A model generated the notes under the pieces. That model was given only the letters and a program-made list of their open reading frames with translations, did not search any database and was not told where the DNA came from. The translations under genes were made by a program, and so were the position numbers. A stretch of DNA of 10,240 bases from Isohypsibius dastychi (lineage: Eukaryota; Tardigrada; Eutardigrada; Parachela; Isohypsibiidae). Of the stretch, positions 6,892 to 10,240 are shown in pieces (the stretch's first letter is position 1; every line of letters starts with the position of its first letter). Where the stretch lies: assembly GCA_034696485.1 (NCBI GenBank), contig JAQIWT010001588.1, positions 1-10,240 on the forward strand, read 5' to 3'.

Positions 6892-8353
6892 GTAAAAAAT
6901 TACTGAAAAAATTAAATTATTTTGTTTTTTTAAACTATTAAATTTTCGAATTATTAGATTATTAAATAATTTTTTTCAAAATTTACTGAAATATTTCACC
7001 AATAATTTTTTTCGATGTTCCACTAATTTAAAACGATCATATAACAAAACCACAATTTCTTTATAATAAATTCTGCCACCAATTTTCTTACGATTTTTTG
7101 GTTGCAGGAGATATATCGTATCCGGGTCCGGTGAGCGGAAACAGCCGCAACAATTTCTCGCATATTCGCCGGCAGGACCAAACAGCGCCATCTGTAATTC
7201 AGTCATCCAACGAGCACTCTAATAACTCGCATTTTTCGCCGGCCGTCTCACCGACATCCACAACCTCTCCAGACTCATATGCGGCACGATTTGGCCTCAA
7301 CCCCGAGATCTCTCCTGCAAAATATTCCACTCCTTCATACCCTGTGCAATCCCAAACATCTCCCCCAAATTTACCGGCTGGCCCGAAGGAAATCATCTAT
7401 CCCTGGATGAAGGCATCGCGTGGACCGAATCAAGGTGGTCGACGAAAAAACAACAATACTGCAATTAAAGAAGAAATCGAAAATGAGAGCGTTTCGCCGG
7501 TGCATCACCCTTACGAACACCATGAAATTGCAACGCCGGTTGATAGACCTCTGGTGTCGTCAAATGGCCAAATGGGCAATTCAGAATCTGACGAAGATGG
7601 TTCCGGTAAGCACCTAAAAACTGGAATATTACTGGGTTTCAAAACATAATGCTGAATTACGTTATACAGATTACGGCAACGATGGTCACTGCAGCGGAGC
7701 CGGAAACGGAAGCAGCAGTAAGCGTGCAAGGACAGCATACACAAGCAACCAACTGGTCGAGCTTGAAAAGGAATTTCACACCAACCGGTATTTGTGCAGA
7801 CCGCGACGGATCGAGCTGGCCTCTCAACTTCAACTTTCTGAACGACAAATCAAAATTTGGTTCCGTAAGTTCAGATATTAATCAATTAACGTTGTTAAAA
7901 TAATTATCATTCAATGTATTAACAATTTATAAATATTATTAAATTATTATTAATGAATCAATATAACTTCCATTCGCGCGGAAATTTAATTTTACCACTT
8001 ACCTTGTAGAGAACCGCCGAATGAAGCATAAGAAAGAAATGAAAGCCCGCGGATTTCAAGTTAACTCCAATGGGCAGATAATCAACGATCCCAATGGATT
8101 CGACCAAATACCACACCAGCATAAATGCCACCAGCAGCCGGGCAGCGGTGGATGCGATGACCATTTCCGGGCGCCGGGGGTGATCACATCGACGTCTCAA
8201 CAGTTTTCCAGTAATGAATCAGTCAAATGTTTGGCGACTATGACAGACACCATCCCAATCCAAGAGGTCCCCACAGCGCAGCATATTTCAAAAGGTGGCA
8301 GAACTGGAAAAAGAACCATTAAAGAATCTGACAGCAATATTGTAACGGAATAG
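6489..8353 (+). CDS. Hox3: Hox3-type homeodomain transcription factor, four exons, complete
   Basis: Nuclear DNA-binding factor of the Hox cluster family. Coding exons are 6489-6891, 7108-7605, 7670-7864 and 8010-8353; joined they give 1440 nt, 479 codons plus stop. An in-frame TGA at 6471-6473 bounds the start. Of the clustered ATGs at 6489, 6492 and 6501, the second has A at -3 and G at +4, so it may be the one used. The N-terminus is rich in His, Tyr, Ser and Pro; YPWMKASR is at residues 232-239, an RRK patch at 246-248, a SUMO-type IKEE at 254-257, an acidic SESDED stretch before the homeodomain, and the homeodomain at 317-376. Hox3 is favoured over Hox2/pb by [30 protein letters not shown] and QIKIWFQNRRMK, and by PWMK followed by xSR. 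The C-terminus (about 100 residues) resembles nothing I know. A divergent, zen-like copy remains possible. Family call is strong; expression is unknown. Confidence 0.93.
6892..7107 (+). other. Intron 1 (216 nt, phase 1)
   Basis: Bounded by GTAAAA and TTTTTTGGTTGCAG. It is strongly AT-rich and has in-frame stops, in contrast to the balanced coding sequence on either side. Joining G at 6891 to GA at 7108-7109 restores the frame as a glycine codon. Confidence 0.88.
7108..7605 (+). CDS. Hox3: Hox3 exon 2, carries the YPWM hexapeptide
   Basis: A 498-nt symmetric exon (phase 1 at both ends). It encodes a Ser/Pro/Asn-rich region, the hexapeptide, the RRK patch, the IKEE motif and an acidic stretch ending in SDEDGS. 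The donor CCG|GTAAGC is strong. Confidence 0.92.
7395..7412 (+). other. Hexapeptide IYPWMK (Exd/Pbx contact motif)
   Basis: IYPWMK covers residues 231-236. In Hox proteins this motif docks into the TALE partner Exd/Pbx. Known Hox3 proteins have FPWMKESR, and the sequence here, YPWMKASR, keeps the SR that follows, which supports the Hox3 call. About 81 residues separate the motif from the homeodomain, a long linker compared with roughly 30 in vertebrate Hox3 proteins as I remember them. Confidence 0.93.
7606..7669 (+). other. Intron 2 (64 nt, phase 1)
   Basis: GTAAGC...TTATACAG. It lies between hexapeptide and homeodomain, the classic Hox intron position, but is very short. If retained, translation ends at TAA 7647-7649, giving a protein with the hexapeptide but no homeodomain. 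Confidence 0.92.
7670..7864 (+). CDS. Hox3: Hox3 exon 3, homeodomain residues 1-49
   Basis: A 195-nt symmetric exon. After a Gly/Ser-rich lead it encodes the homeodomain N-terminal arm, helix 1, helix 2 and the first half of helix 3, ending at WF (48-49). The first base of the Gln50 codon is its last base. The donor C|GTAAGT is a perfect consensus. Confidence 0.94.
7717..8041 (+). other. Homeobox, interrupted by intron 3
   Basis: Sixty codons: 7717-7864 plus 8010-8041, with the Gln50 codon split. All core residues expected in a homeodomain are present: Arg5, Leu16, Phe20, Trp48, Phe49, Gln50, Asn51, Arg53. Gln50 with Asn51 gives TAAT-type DNA preference. Departures from the usual Hox3 form are Thr22 (usually Phe), Ile32-Glu33-Leu34 (Val-Glu-Met in vertebrates), QLQL at 37-40 and His56 (usually Tyr). 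They suggest a lineage with moderately fast change, not loss of function. Confidence 0.94.
7865..8009 (+). other. Intron 3 (145 nt, phase 1), inside the homeobox
   Basis: GTAAGT...CCTTGTAG, AT-rich. It separates C at 7864 from AG at 8010-8011, which together make the CAG of homeodomain Gln50. Retention would stop at TAA five codons later and leave a homeodomain cut in helix 3. Confidence 0.93.
8010..8353 (+). CDS. Hox3: Hox3 exon 4, homeodomain residues 50-60 and C-terminus
   Basis: It begins with the rest of Gln50, then [10 protein letters not shown] and a basic run KARG. The remaining ~100 residues are polar (Gln, Asn, Ser, Thr) with no motif I know; I do not see the C-terminal domain found in vertebrate Hox3 proteins. 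Stop TAG is at 8351-8353. Confidence 0.9.
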
Positions 8354-9576
8354 TAATGTCACGGTTTTAAATGGATATGTGACTAACCAAAGAATTCGCT
8401 AAAAATCAAATTTTATACTTGACGTCTTTGGAGCCCGTCAGTTTCCGTTTTCTGTGTGCTTAAATGTTTTAAGAGTTGAAGGACATTATAGTGCAGTACT
8501 GAATCTCAGTTTTTGGCTATGCTTTGAATGCATTTTTCTCATGTTCAGTACTCGTTTTACGTCGGTTAATTATTCTGCCGACTTGGTATATTCACGGTGT
8601 GGTGTGGTCATTAAAAATTCGGAACATATATTCCAGTTGCGTCCAGGTCAACTTGGTTCTTGCTTAACCAAAAGCAAACAGTCTATCTTAAATATTTCCT
8701 GGTCGAACCAGACGAAGAAACCTAGTCGCCTGGCACATAACCGTGAGAATTTTACGCTCAGTTAGTCCAGTTATATTTAAAATTTCGATCGGCATTCTCG
8801 GGATTCTTAGATATATTCAATGATAAGAAAACTTTGTTGTGAAGAAAAACGAAAAACTTTTCCGGTGGATTTCTATGCTGGACGAGAACAAGGTTTACAA
8901 TACCCGCTAGGTTTTGTCGCAAAGACAAAACTTCTTGAGGAAATAACGTTTCTATCGGCAACAATAAGATTTCACTCAAATATTACTTTAGAAAACTCCT
9001 ATCATCGTCAATAACTAAGTGAAAATTTCATGTCGATCAAAACATAAAAACGAGAATGTTCTGCCAGTCAGTCAGTTTATTTGGAAACTTTTAGACGAAG
9101 ATCAACCTCCTTCGAATAACTTTTCTTTTAATAGTTTAAGAAACTGCATTCTTTGCCACGGGTATTATTCTGCTATTTCACCAATTATGGAATTCTGTTA
9201 ACAAACATACCAGGCTGTTATCAGTCAGGCAGTACAAAGAAATGTATTCGTCATTATAGATGACCTTTGCACAGTACTTCCAGTGCTAGGAGATCAGCAG
9301 TGGAAATCAGATTCGAAATCGAAACGCTCTGTGATTGATTTTTCCGAGCCTTTGTTTGTCAGCTGATCCACTTCTTTATCTTCCGAATTGTCAAATCCCT
9401 CTTGGCCTAGTATTATTCATAATCGAATCATTTTATGCTTCACCAGTCAGGTGGGCCAAGAAGAGAAACAAACTGCTTCTGTCTTCTCTTCTCTCATTTT
9501 GATCTCAACTCGGATCGGATGTAAATATTAGGTGTTTTATTCGGCACCCAACTACTTGTGCTGAGCCACTTTCATC
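8354..9576. other. Hox3 3' UTR and intergenic spacer
   Basis: No AATAAA is present on the plus strand. ATTAAA at 8610-8615 is the closest poly(A) signal and would give a 3' UTR of about 280 nt. ORFs of 60-103 codons (8454-8765, 8820-9014, 9019-9201) have no family features and are taken as chance. A TGATTGAT word (Hox-Exd type) lies at 9332-9339. A pyrimidine-rich tract at about 9474-9500 precedes the next gene and may belong to its promoter. Confidence 0.5.
8610..8615 (+). terminator. Candidate poly(A) signal ATTAAA of Hox3
   Basis: The commonest variant of AATAAA, 257 nt after the stop codon. The only other near match in this spacer is AATAAG near 8963. Choice is by motif alone. Confidence 0.3.
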
Positions 9577-10240
9577 ATGAACAGCCATGTCAATTTGATC
9601 TCGATTCTTATTGTATTTATAACTATATTTTCAACCGGAAATGGACAAGTTTCGTCGTCTCTCCTCAACCACTTCGCTCCATTCAGCCTGGAAACCCACG
9701 AGGTGTTTGAAGCTGTTTCGAAATTCAAAGCTAACTGGGCTTTCGCCAAATGGAACATGAACCAGAAAATGACTTGCACTTACTGCAAATTTGGATTCTC
9801 GACGCTGCAAACGCTTTTGAAACTTCATCTTCCTCCGGACAAGATTGCAGCAGGTATGTAGAGCACATGAAGTTATAATTTGGAGTTCTGCAGCTACAAT
9901 CCGTCGTTCTAGTTATCGAAAATATCTGCGTTGATTTGGAAATCCAGCCTAGACTGGTTTGTCGAGGGATCCTCGAGGAATTCCGTCCCGAAACTTTTTA
10001 TGTCCTCAGCCACGTTCCGTATTCTCCGGGAGAAATATGCAATTTTGTGACTGGAAGCCAGTGTGCCAACGATCCGCCAGGAACTGCGTGGACGGTGACG
10101 TTTCCAGATATTCCAAAACCACCTTCGCAAAAAATCGTTCCACCAAATCCCTCGGCGAAAACGCTTCGTGTTCTACATTTATCTGATCTGCATTTCGACA
10201 TGTATTATAAAGAGGGCAGCAACGCGGAGGTATGTCGTTT
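9577..10240 (+). CDS. Acid sphingomyelinase-like phosphodiesterase, 5' part
   Basis: Secreted or lysosomal enzyme family that splits sphingomyelin into ceramide and phosphocholine with zinc. Exons seen are 9577-9853 and 9913-10229, joined across a 59-nt phase 1 intron; 198 residues lie in the window and the gene runs off the right edge. Residues 1-24 are a signal peptide (hydrophobic ISILIVFITIF, end near GNGQ). The saposin-B domain has cysteines at 67, 70, 98, 109, 135 and 143. A proline-rich linker (157-172) follows, then the start of the metallophosphoesterase domain with LSDLHFD, whose Asp184 and His186 are the first metal ligands, and YYKEGSNAE, matching the family's YxxGSNAxC region. 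Full family members are about 550-700 residues, so most of the catalytic domain is missing here. The start is the first ATG that gives a signal peptide. The exact member (SMPD1 type or a nematode/arthropod ASM paralogue) cannot be told. Confidence 0.9.
9854..9912 (+). other. Sphingomyelinase intron 1 (59 nt, phase 1)
   Basis: GTATGT...CGTTCTAG. Removing it joins IAA to VIENIC and completes the saposin-B cysteine pattern, which strongly supports it. The small size matches Hox3 intron 2. Confidence 0.9.
10230..10240 (+). other. Likely start of sphingomyelinase intron 2 (cut by window)
   Basis: GAG|GTATGT at 10229/10230 is a good donor with the same GTATGT as the first intron. The family has Cys straight after the SNAE/SNAD motif, while reading through gives E-V-C, so a phase 0 intron here fits better. 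Read-through with one extra residue is the alternative. Confidence 0.6.

Noticed and set aside
7098-7649. Single 183-codon ORF as a complete gene
   Set aside because: It is Hox3 exon 2 read through into intron 2. Splice sites at 7107/7108 and 7605/7606 join it in frame to exons that complete a Hox protein.
7395-8041. Identity as Hox2/proboscipedia or an Antennapedia-class central Hox gene
   Set aside because: [10 protein letters not shown] alone could fit Hox2, but [25 protein letters not shown] and PWMKxSR fit Hox3 better. Central Hox genes have RYLTRRRRIE instead.
8454-9201. Plus-strand ORFs of 60-103 codons between the two genes
   Set aside because: They have no motifs, no splice sites linking them, and AT-rich composition like 3' UTR or spacer.
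1-10240. Hox-cluster microRNAs mir-10 and mir-993
   Set aside because: I looked by eye for their conserved mature sequences on the plus strand and saw neither. A computed search of both strands would be needed to exclude diverged copies.
1-10240. tRNA genes, CRISPR arrays, bacterial operons or contamination
   Set aside because: No cloverleaf with A and B boxes, no regularly spaced repeats and no run of tightly packed ORFs. Both real genes are intron-bearing animal genes.

Overview
The window looks like nuclear DNA from a compact-genome animal, probably an ecdysozoan (tardigrade, mite or small crustacean class; the sequence alone does not settle it). Coding sequence is split by short GT-AG introns (59, 64, 145 and 216 nt), spacers are AT-rich, and both genes belong to animal families. 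There is no bacterial gene layout.

Layout. (1) 1-120 is a palindrome-rich patch built from TTTGGTT/AACCAAA words, cut by the window edge. (2) About 120-6488 is over 6 kb with no gene I can recognise. It holds candidate control sites: a cluster of PHO/YY1-type AAAATGGC words, several TGATTAAT words of the Hox-Exd/Pbx type, and a pair of TAAT dyads near 4250-4305. (3) 6489-8353, + strand, is a complete four-exon Hox gene of 479 codons plus stop. It has an IYPWMK hexapeptide, then a homeodomain whose best match by eye is Hox3 (ancestor of insect zen and bicoid). (4) 8354-9576 is the Hox3 3' UTR, intergenic DNA and the next promoter. (5) 9577 to the right edge, + strand, is the 5' part of an acid sphingomyelinase gene: signal peptide, saposin-B domain, proline-rich linker and the first metal-binding motif (DLH) of the phosphoesterase domain.

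The two genes have no known functional link. Hox3 is a nuclear transcription factor and the other is a secreted or lysosomal lipid hydrolase. Their same-strand neighbourhood, 1.2 kb apart, is the main oddity, because in an intact Hox cluster Hox3 lies between Hox2/pb and Hox4/Dfd. Other points of interest are an intron splitting the codon of homeodomain residue Gln50, and three introns that are all phase 1, so that internal exons could be skipped in frame. I did not find a wholly new system.
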